From: Pseudonocardia sediminis
GTDB taxonomy: Bacteria > Actinomycetota > Actinomycetes > Mycobacteriales > Pseudonocardiaceae
DNA length: 64,000 nt
Direction of reading: 5' to 3'
Assembly (NCBI RefSeq): GCF_004217185.1
Contig: NZ_SHKL01000001.1
Span: 3,160,001-3,224,000 of the forward strand
Part shown: piece after piece, positions 27,066 through 36,432 of the stretch
Numbering within the stretch: position 1 is the stretch's first letter
Layout: the number at the start of each line of letters is the position of its first letter
Made by a program: the position numbers and the translations under genes
The notes under the pieces: model-generated
Told to the model about the DNA's origin: nothing
The model's input: the letters and a program-made list of their open reading frames with translations, nothing else
Database searches by the model: none

Positions 27066-30000
27066 TCAGCCGACGGTCGGTTCGGTGGTGCGGCCCGCCC
27101 GGTCGGCGGCCTCCTCACCCGGATCCGACGCGCCGGTCGGGGCGGGTGCGGCCGTGGTGGAGGGCGCGACGGGTGCCGCGGGGGCGGCCGGCGCCGGCGG
27201 TACGACCGGTTCCGCGGGCTCCTCGTCCTGCTGCCGCTCCGGCGCCGACGTCGTGGCCGGTGCGGTGGCGGTCGCCGTGGCGGCCTCGGTCGGCTCGTCG
27301 GCCGCGGGGGCCTTGCCGATCGGCTCGTAGGACGGGAAGTCCTGCGTCTGGTCGGCGGCGCGCACGGCGTCGGACATGAACGCCTGCCAGACCTTGCCGG
27401 GCAGCATCGCACCGCTGATCGGCTCGCCGTCGGCGTTGGTGATCGGGTCGTTGCGGTCGGTGCCGATCCACACGGTCGTCACCAGGTCGGGGGTGAAGCC
27501 GGCGAACCAGGCGTCGTTGTTCTGGCCGTCGAAGCGGGACTGCACGGTGCCGGTCTTGCCGGCGGCCTCCTGGCCCCCGGGGAGGTCCAGGTCGTCGTGC
27601 CCGACGACGCCCAGCATGCCCTCGACGACGTTGCGCGCCACCTGCTCCGGGAAGCGCTGCTCGCCCTCGCCCGGCTGGTACTCGTAGAGGACCCGGCCCT
27701 CGGAGTCGACGACCTTGGACACCAGGTGCGGCGCGTGCCAGACCCCGCCCGCGGCGATCGTCGCGTAGGCCGACGCGAGCTGGACCGGGGTGGTCTCCTT
27801 GTTGCCCAGGGCCAGGCGGGCGTCCGGGTTGTCCATCGGCGAGGTGATCCCGGCCAGGCGCGCCGCGTCGGCCACCTTCTGCGGCCCGACCTCGGCCGCG
27901 AGCTTGGTGAACACCACGTTGTTCGAGATCGTCAGCGCCTGCTTGACGTCGCAGCGGGGGCAGTTGGCGCCCTCGGCGTTGCGCAGGCCGGGCTGCTCGG
28001 AGCCGTCGAACTTCTGACCCAGCCCGATCGGCGGGTCCTGCATCAGCGCGGCGAGGACCACGAAGGGCTTGAACGTCGACCCCGGCTGCTTGAGCACCTT
28101 GGCGTAGTCCAGCCCGGTGCCGTCTTGACCGCCGTAGTACCCCACGATCCCGCCGGTCCTCGGGTCGATCGCGACCGAGCCGGCCCGCAGCACGTCGGGC
28201 TGGCCCTCCATCCTGCTCTGGACGGCCGTGACCAGGTCCTTCTGGCGGGTCGGGTCGATGGTCGTGGTGACCTGCAGACCGCCCTGGGAGAACGCCTGGT
28301 CGGAGATGCCGAGGCCCTCGAGCTCGTTCTTCACGGCCGTCAGGATGTGTCCGCGGTCGTCGGTCAGCGAGCTGCTCGTGGAGCTGTTGGCGCGGGGGAT
28401 GGTCGCCGGGAACTGTGCGGAGCTCCGGTAGTCCTTCGTGATCCAGCTCTGCTGGAGCATCCCGTCCATCACGAACGACCAGCGCTCGCGGGCCTTCTGC
28501 GGGTCACTGGCCGGGTCCCAGCGCGACGGGGACTGGATGACGCCGGCGAGCAGCGCGCCCTCGTTCGGCTGCAGCTGGCTCGCCGGCTTGCCGAAGTAGG
28601 CCAGGCTCGCGGACTGCACGCCGTAGGCGCCGCGGCCGAAGTAGATCGCGTTGAGGTAGTCGCCCAGGATCTCGTCCTTGGTCTTCTGCTGCGAGACCTT
28701 GAGCGAGACGATCAGTTCCTTGTACTTGCGGAAGTAGGACTGCTCGTTGCCGACGAGGGTGTTCTTCACGTACTGCTGTGTGATCGTCGAGCCGCCGCCG
28801 TCGCCGCCGCGGATCTGGTTCCAGGCCGCGCGGGCGATGCCGGAGATGTCGAAGCCCGGGTTGGAGTAGAACGACCGGTCCTCGGCCGCGAGGACGGCCT
28901 CGCGCACCGGCACCGGGATCTCCGCCAGCGGGACCTTGATGCGGTTGCCCTGCTCGGGCACGAGCCGGGCGAGCTGCCCGCCGTCGGCGTAGGAGACGGT
29001 CGCGATCTGGTTGTTGACGGCGTCGTCGGGGGTCGGGACGGAGAACAACAGCCATCCGAGGCCGAACAGCAGCAGCGGCAGCAGGACGACCGACGCGGCC
29101 GAACCGATCAGGCCGTACTTCACCTGCTTGCGGCGCCGGGCCTTCAGCTCGTCGGCGGTGAGGGCGGCCTTGGCCTCGGCGTCGAGGATGCCGAGCTTCG
29201 TGCGAACGGTCTCCACGGCGGGACCGGCCAGGGCGCGGACCTTGTCCAGCGGGCCGCCGGCCGATGCGGCGCGGTGGCGCCGTCCGCCCGTGACGCGGGT
29301 GAGGCTCGCGGGGTCGTCGCCGCCGGTGTCGGCGGACGCGGTGAGCAGGCCGGTCGGGGCCTCGCTCGTCGGCACCGCGGTCGTCGGGGCCCCGTTCTCC
29401 GGTGTTCCGTTCGCCCGTGCCCCGTTCGCAGGGACGGCGCTCGTCGGCATGGCGCCGGTCTGCATCGCGCTCGCCCGCTCGGCGCTCGCCCGCGCCGCGT
29501 CGGCCCGGGCCGCCTCGCCCCGTGCCGGGACGGCGCGGGTGGCGGCGTCGCCGGCGCGGGTGGGGGTGCCGGGCGCGGACCCGGCCGACGGCTCGGGGTG
29601 GGTGAACAGTCCCGTCTCGTCGTCCTGGCCGTCCGTCGGGACGGCGGGGACCACCGGGGCCGCGGTCCCGGTCGGTGGTCCGGCGTGGCGGGCCGACCCG
29701 TTGCGGGACGTCGCCGCGGTGCGGTCGGCCTCCGGGGCCGGGACGCCGTGACGCCCGGACGTACGGCCCTCGGCGCCGTGGCGGGAGCCGCGGCGTGCCG
29801 GCATCCCGTCCGTCGCGGCGGCCGGGTCGGCTCCGGCCGGTGTGGCCCGGGGGGGAGCCACGGACGGCGTGGCCCGTGGGGGCGCCGACGGCGGAGGTGT
29901 GGGCTGACTGGCTGCGGCCGGCGGGGGCGTGGCCCGTGTGGGCGCGGCCGGTGTCGCCGCGGTCGGTGTCGCAGCGGCCTGGGGGCCGGTGTCGGTGCGG

Positions 30001-30917
30001 GCCCGGCGGGACCGGACCGGGACCGTGCCCGTGGCCGACTCCGGGGTGACCGGCGCGGCGGCCGGATCGCGCCGGGAGCCGTTCGCCGGCGGCACGGCGT
30101 CGCGCGGAACTCCGTTCGCCGCGGTCCCGTTAGCCGCGGTCCCGTTAGCCGGAGCCCCGTTCGTGCGAGCACCGTTGCGCGGAGCCCCGTTCGCCGGAGC
30201 CGTGGTCGGAGGTGCGCCGTTCGGACGCGCCCCGTTCGGACGCGCCCCGTTCGTCGGGGGTCCGTCCGGTATCCGGTTCGGGCCGGACGGGCGGTCTCCG
30301 CGAGGAGTGCCGCCGGCGCGGGGGCGTCCCCGGGTGACCGGTCCGGCGCCGTCGGTGCCGTTCGGGGCGGGTGGACCGGCGGGAGCGCCGGGCTCCCGGG
30401 GCACCGTTCCGCCACGGACCCGCATGCCGACGCGCGCGGTGCCGGTCGCACCCGCGCGGCCGGGGCCCGTGTCCGCGCCGGAGCGCGGCGAGGCAGGCGT
30501 GGGGGTCGCGGCGGGCCGGTCGGCGGGGCCGTCCGGCACGGCGTGCCCCCCACTGCGGCCTCCACCGCGTCCACGGTCGGGATCGGAGGCTCCGTCACGT
30601 CCGCCGGCGTCGGGACGCCGGCGGGAGGGCGTGGCCCCGGTCCCCGGGCGATCCGCCTCGTCGCGTCGGAGATCGGGCCGCTCGTCGCGGCGCTCCGTGT
30701 CTCCTCGTGTGACCTGTGCCTGCTGGACCCGTCCCTGCTGGCCGGCCCGTCCCTGGGCGGTGCGGCCCTCGGCGGCCCGGCCCTCGGGAGCACGCCGCTC
30801 GGGGGTGCGACCGTCGGTGGCCCGCCCGTCGGGGCCGCCGCTGCGGCGCCGCCGACCTCCGCGCTCGTCCGTCGAACCGGACGACCGCGGCGGGGGCGGG
30901 GTGGTGGGTCCGGGCAC
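27066..30917 (-). CDS. Class A penicillin-binding protein with a giant disordered N-terminal tail
   Basis: Peptidoglycan glycosyltransferase/transpeptidase of 1283 residues. Residues 1 to about 600 are a cytoplasmic Pro/Ala/Arg/Gly-rich low-complexity region with NGA(R/P)P-type repeats (about 222-270 and 497-510). One membrane segment follows (601-627). GT51 glutamate is in AAEDRSFYSNPG (E679); transpeptidase motifs are STFK (947-950), SNN (998-1000) and KTGTVQ (1121-1123). The C-terminus is another Pro/Ala-rich tail. The GTG at 30917 is firmly set by AAGGAGGAGG just upstream, so the long tail is not an annotation artefact. Usual actinobacterial homologues have 650-850 residues. Confidence 0.9.
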   Translation of the reverse strand: MPGPTTPPPPRSSGSTDERGGRRRRSGGPDGRATDGRTPERRAPEGRAAEGRTAQGRAGQQGRVQQAQVTRGDTERRDERPDLRRDEADRPGTGATPSRRRPDAGGRDGASDPDRGRGGGRSGGHAVPDGPADRPAATPTPASPRSGADTGPGRAGATGTARVGMRVRGGTVPREPGAPAGPPAPNGTDGAGPVTRGRPRAGGTPRGDRPSGPNRIPDGPPTNGARPNGARPNGAPPTTAPANGAPRNGARTNGAPANGTAANGTAANGVPRDAVPPANGSRRDPAAAPVTPESATGTVPVRSRRARTDTGPQAAATPTAATPAAPTRATPPPAAASQPTPPPSAPPRATPSVAPPRATPAGADPAAATDGMPARRGSRHGAEGRTSGRHGVPAPEADRTAATSRNGSARHAGPPTGTAAPVVPAVPTDGQDDETGLFTHPEPSAGSAPGTPTRAGDAATRAVPARGEAARADAARASAERASAMQTGAMPTSAVPANGARANGTPENGAPTTAVPTSEAPTGLLTASADTGGDDPASLTRVTGGRRHRAASAGGPLDKVRALAGPAVETVRTKLGILDAEAKAALTADELKARRRKQVKYGLIGSAASVVLLPLLLFGLGWLLFSVPTPDDAVNNQIATVSYADGGQLARLVPEQGNRIKVPLAEIPVPVREAVLAAEDRSFYSNPGFDISGIARAAWNQIRGGDGGGSTITQQYVKNTLVGNEQSYFRKYKELIVSLKVSQQKTKDEILGDYLNAIYFGRGAYGVQSASLAYFGKPASQLQPNEGALLAGVIQSPSRWDPASDPQKARERWSFVMDGMLQQSWITKDYRSSAQFPATIPRANSSTSSSLTDDRGHILTAVKNELEGLGISDQAFSQGGLQVTTTIDPTRQKDLVTAVQSRMEGQPDVLRAGSVAIDPRTGGIVGYYGGQDGTGLDYAKVLKQPGSTFKPFVVLAALMQDPPIGLGQKFDGSEQPGLRNAEGANCPRCDVKQALTISNNVVFTKLAAEVGPQKVADAARLAGITSPMDNPDARLALGNKETTPVQLASAYATIAAGGVWHAPHLVSKVVDSEGRVLYEYQPGEGEQRFPEQVARNVVEGMLGVVGHDDLDLPGGQEAAGKTGTVQSRFDGQNNDAWFAGFTPDLVTTVWIGTDRNDPITNADGEPISGAMLPGKVWQAFMSDAVRAADQTQDFPSYEPIGKAPAADEPTEAATATATAPATTSAPERQQDEEPAEPVVPPAPAAPAAPVAPSTTAAPAPTGASDPGEEAADRAGRTTEPTVG

Positions 30918-31237
30918 CCGCCTCCTCCTTTCGCGGCTCGCGTCGGCGCCGGCGGGCCTTCTCGCCCCGGCGCGTGTCGGTCGGTCTCGTGGGGATAACG
31001 AGGCCGTGGGGGGTCCCGGTATGCCTCTCGATCAACGTCACTCGAATGTCGGCATACGCGGAAAACATTGCGCCGGTTCGTGACCCTGGGTCGGGGGAAC
31101 GCCTCGGCGGAACCATCGTGCCTGCGCGGCAGGCCGCCGCGGCGCCCGGGGAGCGTTCGGTCGGGCAACGGGCGGCGGTGTGCGACGACGCGCCGACACA
31201 CCGGCGCCCGGCGGTCGGACGCAGGCTGCTGGTCGGT
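30918..31237. other. Gap without a recognisable gene
   Basis: This 320-base stretch upstream of the PBP gene holds its ribosome binding site (about 30920-30932) and a slightly less GC-rich patch around 31020-31080 that may contain the promoter. I see no convincing frame, RNA or repeat. Confidence 0.4.
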
Positions 31238-31615
31238 TCAGCCGCTCAGCAGTGCGGCCATCCGCTCGCGCAGCAGGGTGGCGGCCGAGTAGGGCCGGAC
31301 CATCACGGTGAGTCGGGACAGCCCGCCCTCGCCGTCACGGAGGATGTCCACGCCCTGCACGCCGCGGTCGCCGACCCGGGCCTCGAACTCCAGCACGTGG
31401 CCGTCGGGCCCGCCGTACTCGTGGGTGTAACGGAAGTCCTCGAAGGTGGCGAACGCCGCCGTCAGGATCTGGTGCAGCTCTTCGCGCCCGCGGTAGGGAC
31501 GGTGCACGACGGGGGAGAGGAACTCGACGTCGTCGCGGAAGAGGGCGACGGCCGCGTCCAGGTCACCGGACTCGATCGCGGCCCGGAACGCGGCGGCACC
31601 CGTGGTGTCGGTCAT
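31238..31615 (-). CDS. Nuclear transport factor 2/SnoaL-like protein
   Basis: A 125-residue cone-shaped NTF2-like protein: [60 protein letters not shown], then a sheet [36 protein letters not shown]. The fold serves as enzyme (isomerase, cyclase) or ligand binder; no catalytic signature can be assigned. An alternative ATG lies at 31624. The LLM oxidoreductase gene is upstream on the same strand, separated by about 100 bases. Confidence 0.8.
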   Translation of the reverse strand: MTDTTGAAAFRAAIESGDLDAAVALFRDDVEFLSPVVHRPYRGREELHQILTAAFATFEDFRYTHEYGGPDGHVLEFEARVGDRGVQGVDILRDGEGGLSRLTVMVRPYSAATLLRERMAALLSG

Positions 31616-31718
31616 GCCCGGCATTACAGCACCCGTGGACACGGGCGAAGCCCGTCGCGTCGATCACCCCTCGGGCCGACGACCCGGAGCGACGAGGACG
31701 GGCGTCGGGACGGCGGGC

Positions 31719-32729
31719 TCAGGCGGCGATCCGGGCGTCCGGGGTCATGCCGACGGTCTCGGCGAGCAGCTCGTAGGACCGCAGCCGGTCCTCGCCCAGG
31801 AACGTCGAGGTGGTGACCATCAGCTCGTCGACGCCGGTGACGCGCACCAGCTCGTCCACCCCACGCCGGACAGTCTCCGGCGATCCGATGATCTGGTCGG
31901 CCTGGCGGTGCTCGACGAACGCGCGGGCCTGGTCGGTCCACTCGAACGCCGCGACCTCCTCCGGCGACGGCACCGGGCCGGGCTGTCCCAGACGCAGCCG
32001 CAGGAACTGCAGCGCGGCCGGCATCGCCAGCTCCCGGGCCGCGGAGTCGGTGTCGGCGACGAACACGCTGGCCGCGATCATGGAGTAGGGCTCGGACAGG
32101 TTCGCCGACGGGCGGAAGTTCTCCCGGTAGAGCTTCAGCGCCGGCAGCGTGTTCTCGGCACTGAAGTGGTGCGCGAACGCGAACGGCAGTCCGAGCATTC
32201 CGGCCACCTGCGCGCTGTAGCCGCTCGAGCCCAGCAGCCACATGGCGGGCGCGTTGCCGGCGGCGGGGACGGCGAGCACGTCGGCGTCACCGCGGAAATA
32301 GGAGGCCAGCTCGACGAGCTGGTCCGGGAAGTCGTCCGGGGCGCCGAGCTGGTGGGCGCTGATCCCGCGCAGGGCGGCGGCGGTCTTCGGGTCGGTGCCC
32401 GGCGCACGACCGATGCCCAGGTCGATCCGGTCCGGGTGCAGGGCCTCGAGCGTCCCGAACTGCTCGGCGACGACCAGCGGGCGGTGGTTGGGCAGCATGA
32501 CCCCGCCCGAGCCGACCCGGATCCGCTCGGTGGCCCCGGCCAGGTGCGCGATCAGTACGGGCGGCGACGAGCTGGCGATCCCGGGCATCGCGTGGTGCTC
32601 GGCCACCCAGAAGCGCTGGTAGCCGAGCTCCTCCGCCCGCCGGATCAACCGGGTGCTGTGCTCCAGCGCCGAGGTCGCGGACGTCCCGGCGGCGACCGGG
32701 ACCAGGTCGAGAATCGAAAGGGGAACCAC
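31719..32729 (-). CDS. LLM class flavin-dependent oxidoreductase
   Basis: Luciferase-like monooxygenase-type protein of 336 residues. [95 protein letters not shown] is the standard start of the MsnO8-like/YhbW-like branch, which uses FMN supplied by a reductase. GTG at 32729 begins at the first beta strand. It is divergent from thrS; the gap between them holds a long imperfect hairpin. The substrate is unknown. Confidence 0.85.
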   Translation of the reverse strand: MVPLSILDLVPVAAGTSATSALEHSTRLIRRAEELGYQRFWVAEHHAMPGIASSSPPVLIAHLAGATERIRVGSGGVMLPNHRPLVVAEQFGTLEALHPDRIDLGIGRAPGTDPKTAAALRGISAHQLGAPDDFPDQLVELASYFRGDADVLAVPAAGNAPAMWLLGSSGYSAQVAGMLGLPFAFAHHFSAENTLPALKLYRENFRPSANLSEPYSMIAASVFVADTDSAARELAMPAALQFLRLRLGQPGPVPSPEEVAAFEWTDQARAFVEHRQADQIIGSPETVRRGVDELVRVTGVDELMVTTSTFLGEDRLRSYELLAETVGMTPDARIAA

Positions 32730-32803
32730 GACGGGTCCAACGCCGGCCCGCCCACCGTTCTTCCCGCGCCGCGCCACGGGCACGACGGGCCCGGCCCGGT
32801 TCA

Positions 32804-32871
32804 CATGATCGATCTGTGTCGGCACATCGGTGCCACCCGTGGCACCGATCGCCCCACACCGATCGATCATC
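32804..32871. repeat. Long imperfect hairpin upstream of thrS
   Basis: Arms of about 31 bases (32804-32834 and 32841-32871) pair over most of their length, including ATGATCGATC with GATCGATCAT and the perfect tip GGTGCC-acccgt-GGCACC. It lies in the 348-base gap between the divergent LLM gene and thrS. It could be an RNA structure in the thrS leader or a DNA dyad for a regulator; the rest of the gap shows nothing I recognise. Confidence 0.6.
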
Positions 32872-33077
32872 GGCATCGGCGGCCCCGGGGTGCGCCCACG
32901 ACAGGCTCGCCGGCCGGGACGCGCGCGCAATCCCGTTCAGCGCCCCGACTAGCATCGCCATCAGGCCCGATCGCGCCGCACGCGGCGGAGTCGCCCCCGC
33001 CCGGCCCGCCGGTGCGGGAGCCCCGCGCAGAGGCGGCGTCCCGGGTGTCCGATACCAGTCTTCCCGGAGGAATCCCC

Positions 33078-35147
33078 GTGTCCGCACCGCTCGCCCCGCC
33101 CGCGTCCGCCCCGATCCGGGTGCCGGCCGGGACGACGGCCGGTGCCCGGATCCGCGAGGGCGGCCTGCCCACCAGCGGCCCGGACGCGATCATCGTGGTC
33201 AAGGACGACGAGGGCACCCTGCGCGACCTGGCCTGGGCCCCCGACGCCGACGCCGAGGTCGTGCCGGTGCGCGCGGACACCGAGGAGGGCCGCAGCGTCA
33301 TCCGGCACTCGGCCGCGCACGTGCTCGCCCAGGCAGTCCAGCAGCTGTTCCCGAAGGCGAAGCTGGGCATCGGCCCGCCCGTCACCGACGGCTTCTACTA
33401 CGACTTCGACGTGGACACCCCGTTCACCCCGGAGGACCTCACCAAGATCGAGTCGGCGATGAAGAAGATCGTCAAGGGCGGTCAGCGGTTCTCCCGTCGG
33501 CGGTTCGAGTCCCGCGATCAGGCCCGCGCCGAGCTCGCCGACGAGCCGTACAAGCTGGAGCTGATCGACCTCAAGGGCGGCACCGGAGACGACGACGCCG
33601 CCACCGACGGCGAGGTCATGGAGGTCGACTCCTCCGGCGAGCTGACCATCTACGACAACGTGCACGCCCACTCCGGCGAGACCGTCTGGTCGGACCTGTG
33701 CCGCGGCCCGCACATCCCGACCACGAAGTTCATCCCGGCGTTCAAGGTCCTGCGCAGCGCCGCCGCCTACTGGCGCGGCGACCAGGCCAACGCCCAGCTG
33801 CAGCGCATCTACGGCACCGCGTGGGAGTCGCAGGAGGCGCAGGACGCGTACCTGGAGCGGATCGCCGAGGCCGAGCGCCGCGACCACCGCCGTCTGGGCA
33901 CCGAGCTGGACCTGTTCAGCTTCCCGGACGAGATCGGCTCCGGGCTCGCGGTGTTCCACCCCAAGGGCGGCATCGTGCGCAAGGAGCTGGAGGACCTGTC
34001 CCGGCTGCGGCACACCGAGGCCGGCTACGAGTTCGTCTTCTCCCCGCACGCCACCAAGGGCTCGCTGTTCGAGCTGTCCGGGCACCTGGAGTGGTACGCC
34101 GAGGGCATGTACCCGCCGATGAAGCTCGACGAGGAGCGGGACGCCGAGGGCAAGCTGAAGAAGGCGGCCGTCGACTACTACCTCAAGCCGATGAACTGCC
34201 CGATGCACAACCTGATCTTCCGCTCGCGCGGGCGGTCCTACCGCGAGCTGCCGCTGCGGCTGTTCGAGTTCGGCACCGTCTACCGCTACGAGAAGTCCGG
34301 CGTGGTGCACGGCCTGACCCGGGCGCGGGGCTTCACCCAGGACGACGCCCACATCTACTGCACCCGCGAGCAGATGGCCGGGGAGATCCGGAGCCTGCTG
34401 CAGTTCGTGCTGGACCTGCTGCGCGACTATGGCCTCGACGACTTCTACCTCGAGCTCTCCACCCGCAACCCGGAGAAGTCGATCGGCTCCGACGAATCGT
34501 GGGCCGAGGCGACCGACGCGCTGCGCGAGGCCGCGCAGGGCTTCGGGCTCGACCTCGTCGACGACCCGGGCGGCGCCGCGTTCTACGCGCCGAAGATCTC
34601 CGTCCAGGCCCGCGACGCGATCGGCCGCTACTGGCAGATGTCGACCATCCAGGTCGACCTGATGCTCCCGGACCGCTTCGAGCTGGAGTACACCGCCTCC
34701 GACGGGTCCCGGCAGCGTCCGGTGATGATCCACCGCGCGCTGTTCGGCTCGATCGAGCGGTTCTTCGGGGTGCTCACCGAGCACTACGCGGGCGCGTTCC
34801 CGGCCTGGCTGGCGCCGGTCCAGGTGGTCGGCATCCCGGTCACCGACGAGCAGGAGCCGGCCGTCCGGGAGATCGCGGCGGCGCTCAAGAAGCGCGGCGT
34901 GCGGGTCGAGGTCGACTCCGGCGACGACCGGATGCAGAAGAAGATCCGCACCCACACCCTGCAGAAGGTGCCGTTCATGCTGCTCGCGGGCGCCCGCGAC
35001 GTCGAGGCGGGCGCGGTCAGCTTCCGGTTCCGCGACGGCAGCCAGCGCAACGGGGTGCCGGTGGATCAGGCCGTCGAGACGATCGCGTCCTGGATCGCCT
35101 CGCGGAGCAACGTCTCCCCGACCGCGGACGTCCTGCCGGAAGCCTAG
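33078..35147 (+). CDS. thrS: Threonyl-tRNA synthetase
   Basis: Class II aminoacyl-tRNA synthetase of 689 residues. A TGS-like N-terminus ([24 protein letters not shown]) is followed by the editing-domain-type segment [37 protein letters not shown], the catalytic core ([40 protein letters not shown], motif 2; [20 protein letters not shown], motif 3) and the anticodon-binding domain ([15 protein letters not shown]...). GGAGGA lies 6 bases before the GTG at 33078. It heads the conserved thrS-HIT-pgsA-patA-pimA run of actinobacteria. Confidence 0.97.
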   Translation: MSAPLAPPASAPIRVPAGTTAGARIREGGLPTSGPDAIIVVKDDEGTLRDLAWAPDADAEVVPVRADTEEGRSVIRHSAAHVLAQAVQQLFPKAKLGIGPPVTDGFYYDFDVDTPFTPEDLTKIESAMKKIVKGGQRFSRRRFESRDQARAELADEPYKLELIDLKGGTGDDDAATDGEVMEVDSSGELTIYDNVHAHSGETVWSDLCRGPHIPTTKFIPAFKVLRSAAAYWRGDQANAQLQRIYGTAWESQEAQDAYLERIAEAERRDHRRLGTELDLFSFPDEIGSGLAVFHPKGGIVRKELEDLSRLRHTEAGYEFVFSPHATKGSLFELSGHLEWYAEGMYPPMKLDEERDAEGKLKKAAVDYYLKPMNCPMHNLIFRSRGRSYRELPLRLFEFGTVYRYEKSGVVHGLTRARGFTQDDAHIYCTREQMAGEIRSLLQFVLDLLRDYGLDDFYLELSTRNPEKSIGSDESWAEATDALREAAQGFGLDLVDDPGGAAFYAPKISVQARDAIGRYWQMSTIQVDLMLPDRFELEYTASDGSRQRPVMIHRALFGSIERFFGVLTEHYAGAFPAWLAPVQVVGIPVTDEQEPAVREIAAALKKRGVRVEVDSGDDRMQKKIRTHTLQKVPFMLLAGARDVEAGAVSFRFRDGSQRNGVPVDQAVETIASWIASRSNVSPTADVLPEA

Positions 35148-35158
35148 GATCGGCGTTC

Positions 35159-35755
35159 ATGGACGACGGTGCCGGCGCGACGGAACCGGAGTGGGTTCCG
35201 CAGGACGGGGTCGGCACACCGGACGGCTTCGCCCGGTTGTGGACCCCGCACCGGCTCGCCTACATCAAGGACGCCACCGACTCGCGCTGCCCGTTCTGCC
35301 GGATCGCGGCGGGGGACGCCGGCCCGGGATCCGAGAACCCGGACGAGGACAACCTCGTCGTCGCCCGGGGCCGTGAGGTATACGCCCTGCTCAACCTGCA
35401 CCCGTACAACCCTGGGCACCTGATGGTGCTGCCCTACCGGCACGTCGCGGAGCTGGAGGACCTCACCGACTCGGAGGCCTCCGAGCTGATGGTCTTCACC
35501 CGCCAGGCCGTGGTGACGATGAAGAAGGTCGCCGCGCCGCACGCGTTCAACGTCGGGCTCAACCTGGGCACGGTCGCCGGCGGGTCGCTGGCCGAGCACC
35601 TGCACCAGCACGTGGTGCCGCGGTGGGGCGGGGACGCGAACTTCATCGCCGTCGTCGGCCAGACCAAGGTGATCCCTCAGTTGCTCGCCGAGACCCGGGC
35701 CCAGCTGGCGGCGGCGTGGGAGCCACCCCACGGCGACGGGTCCGTACCCGACTAG
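35159..35755 (+). CDS. HIT domain protein (Rv2613c-like Ap4A phosphorylase family)
   Basis: Histidine-triad protein of 198 residues: CPFCRIAAGD near the N-terminus (zinc-type CxxC), LLNLHPYNPGHLMVLPYRHVAEL, and the triad HLHQHVVPRWGGD. Its position directly after thrS and before pgsA matches Rv2613c of M. tuberculosis, characterised as a diadenosine tetraphosphate phosphorylase. The ATG at 35159 starts 11 bases after the thrS stop; it is likely co-transcribed with its neighbours. Confidence 0.92.
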   Translation: MDDGAGATEPEWVPQDGVGTPDGFARLWTPHRLAYIKDATDSRCPFCRIAAGDAGPGSENPDEDNLVVARGREVYALLNLHPYNPGHLMVLPYRHVAELEDLTDSEASELMVFTRQAVVTMKKVAAPHAFNVGLNLGTVAGGSLAEHLHQHVVPRWGGDANFIAVVGQTKVIPQLLAETRAQLAAAWEPPHGDGSVPD

Positions 35756-35823
35756 TCTGGCCCGCGTCCTCGCGCGCGAGCCCGGGGCCCCGCCGACGTC
35801 TTACGAGGAGACGGCTCCCGCCG

Positions 35824-36432
35824 ATGCTCAACCTGTTCGCCCGCGCACACGTCAACCGGGTCACCGACCCCGTGGGCCGGTGGCTGGTCGACCGCGGCAT
35901 GAGCCCGGACACGGCGACGGTGCTCGGCACCGTCGGGGCGGTCGCCGCGGCGGTCGGGTTCCTGCCCCGGGGCGCGTTCGTCGTCGGGCCGATCGTCATC
36001 ACGTTCTTCGTGCTGCTGGACCTCGTCGACGGCGCGATGGCCCGCGCCCGCGGGTACGGCACACCGTTCGGCGCGGTGCTGGACTCCACGTGCGACCGGA
36101 TCGTCGACGGCGCCCTGTTCGCGGCGCTGGCCTGGTGGGCGCTGCAGTCCGGGGACTCCCGGCTGGCCGGCGGCGCCGCGCTGGTGTGCCTGGTCGGCGG
36201 GCAGCTGGTCTCCTACGTCAAGGCCCGCGCCGAGAGCGTGGACCTCCGGGCCGAGGGCGGCCTGGTCGAGCGGGCCGAGCGCCTGATCCTGGGCCTGGTC
36301 GGCACGTTCCTCGCCGGGGTCGGGGTGCCCTACGCCCTCGAGGTGGCGCTGATCGTCCTGGCCGTCGGCACCGCCGTCACCCTCGCGCAGCGGATCGCGG
36401 CCGTGCACCGGAGCGCCCGGGAGCGGACATGA
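35824..36432 (+). CDS. pgsA: Phosphatidylinositol (phosphate) synthase
   Basis: CDP-alcohol phosphatidyltransferase of 202 residues that makes phosphatidylinositol phosphate from CDP-diacylglycerol and inositol phosphate in actinobacteria. The family signature DGx2ARx8Gx3Dx3D is complete: DGAMARARGYGTPFGAVLDSTCDR. Several membrane helices are visible (for example VLGTVGAVAAAVGFL, VVGPIVITFFVLLDLV). It overlaps patA by 4 bases (ATGA), so synthesis of the lipid anchor is coupled to its later acylation and mannosylation. Confidence 0.95.
   Translation: MLNLFARAHVNRVTDPVGRWLVDRGMSPDTATVLGTVGAVAAAVGFLPRGAFVVGPIVITFFVLLDLVDGAMARARGYGTPFGAVLDSTCDRIVDGALFAALAWWALQSGDSRLAGGAALVCLVGGQLVSYVKARAESVDLRAEGGLVERAERLILGLVGTFLAGVGVPYALEVALIVLAVGTAVTLAQRIAAVHRSARERT

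Noticed and set aside
27039..30998. Long plus-strand open frame opposite the large PBP
   Set aside because: Same cause; the translation is repetitive Arg/Gly/Val-rich text without motifs, and the minus strand has all PBP motifs.
31641..31655. Terminator between the LLM and NTF2-like genes
   Set aside because: Only a 6-bp stem with a 3-base loop; too weak to call.
32730..33077. T-box or other known riboswitch upstream of thrS
   Set aside because: There is a hairpin, but no T-box bulge sequence or antiterminator pair is visible.
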